Shown: positions 36,217 through 36,372 of the stretch, piece after piece
How positions within the stretch are numbered: position 1 is the stretch's first letter
Layout: each line of letters begins with the position of its first letter
Origin: a virus
Virus record (IMG/VR): IMGVR_UViG_3300032050_000398
Location: 1-36,372 of that record
DNA: 36,372 bases
Direction: 5' to 3' (one strand)
Position numbers and translations under genes: made by a program
The notes under the pieces: generated by a model
What the model saw: only the letters and a program-made list of their open reading frames with translations
Database searches by the model: none
What the model was told of the DNA's origin: nothing

Positions 36217-36372
36217 AACCCTATCAGTACAACCTAAAAGTTTGGGATGATGGTGATACTGACCGCACTTGGCAGTTTGGTATCATCAACAATAAAACAT
36301 TACTCTGGGTTCATTATGAAAATCCCAGTCGTTTAGTTTTTAGTGTTGGTGGATTACACATCCTATTATCAT
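36213..36372 (+). CDS. Start of a phage protein, cut by window edge
   Basis: An open frame runs from the ATG at 36213 to the window end without a stop (53 codons seen). Begins MKPYQYNLKVWDDGDTDRTW and continues QFGIINNKTLLWVHYENPSR. ATGA-coupled to the previous gene. Beta-rich; function not recognised. Confidence 0.65.
   Translation, partial: MKPYQYNLKVWDDGDTDRTWQFGIINNKTLLWVHYENPSRLVFSVGGLHILLS

Overview
The window is AT-rich, gene-dense DNA of a tailed phage, most likely a T4-like cyanomyovirus of marine Synechococcus or Prochlorococcus. The evidence is a phage tRNA, late promoters of the NATAAATA type, very large tail-fibre proteins with C-terminal Peptidase_S74 chaperone domains, glycine-rich fibres, several phage-type 2-oxoglutarate/Fe(II) oxygenases, and dozens of short ATGA-overlapping genes of kinds I recall from cyanophage genomes. 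No host gene, insertion sequence or CRISPR array is visible. One gene lies on the minus strand and all others on the plus strand.

Layout. (1) 1-1010: tRNA-Thr(UGU), two small genes and a Mom-like DNA-modification gene, closed by a terminator. (2) 1079-14806: the late tail-fibre region. It holds two S74-ended fibres (1945 and 773 aa), small structural proteins, two glycine-rich fibres (330 and 605 aa), two paralogous 122-125 aa proteins, one PKHD-type oxygenase and one apparently dead oxygenase paralogue. (3) 14803-19264: a cargo-like block with the only minus-strand gene (an oxygenase), a zinc metallopeptidase and a three-gene restriction-modification operon (nuclease plus two DPPY adenine methyltransferases). 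(4) 19343-23819: three tandem oxygenases of different subfamilies and a run of short conserved genes. (5) 23910-31935: an SF2 helicase and many small genes, including membrane proteins, an RlpA-like protein and an SPFH-like fragment. (6) 31952-33968: three tandem LamG/ConA-lectin-like receptor-binding candidates behind their own late promoter. (7) 34051-end: more short operons; the last gene is cut by the window edge.

Regulation. Late genes carry NATAAATA boxes. The non-late operons share an unusual promoter module that I find eight times, always on the plus strand: an imperfect dyad CAnTT-N4-AACTG, usually continuing GCACA, placed 38-40 nt upstream of a TATAAT-like -10. Several copies have a terminator-like hairpin between the dyad and the -10, so one cassette seems to end one operon and start the next. 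This module, the restriction-modification operon, and the pairing of glycine-rich fibres with hydroxylase-like enzymes are the most interesting points.

All identifications come from reading motifs and recalled family features; no database search was run.
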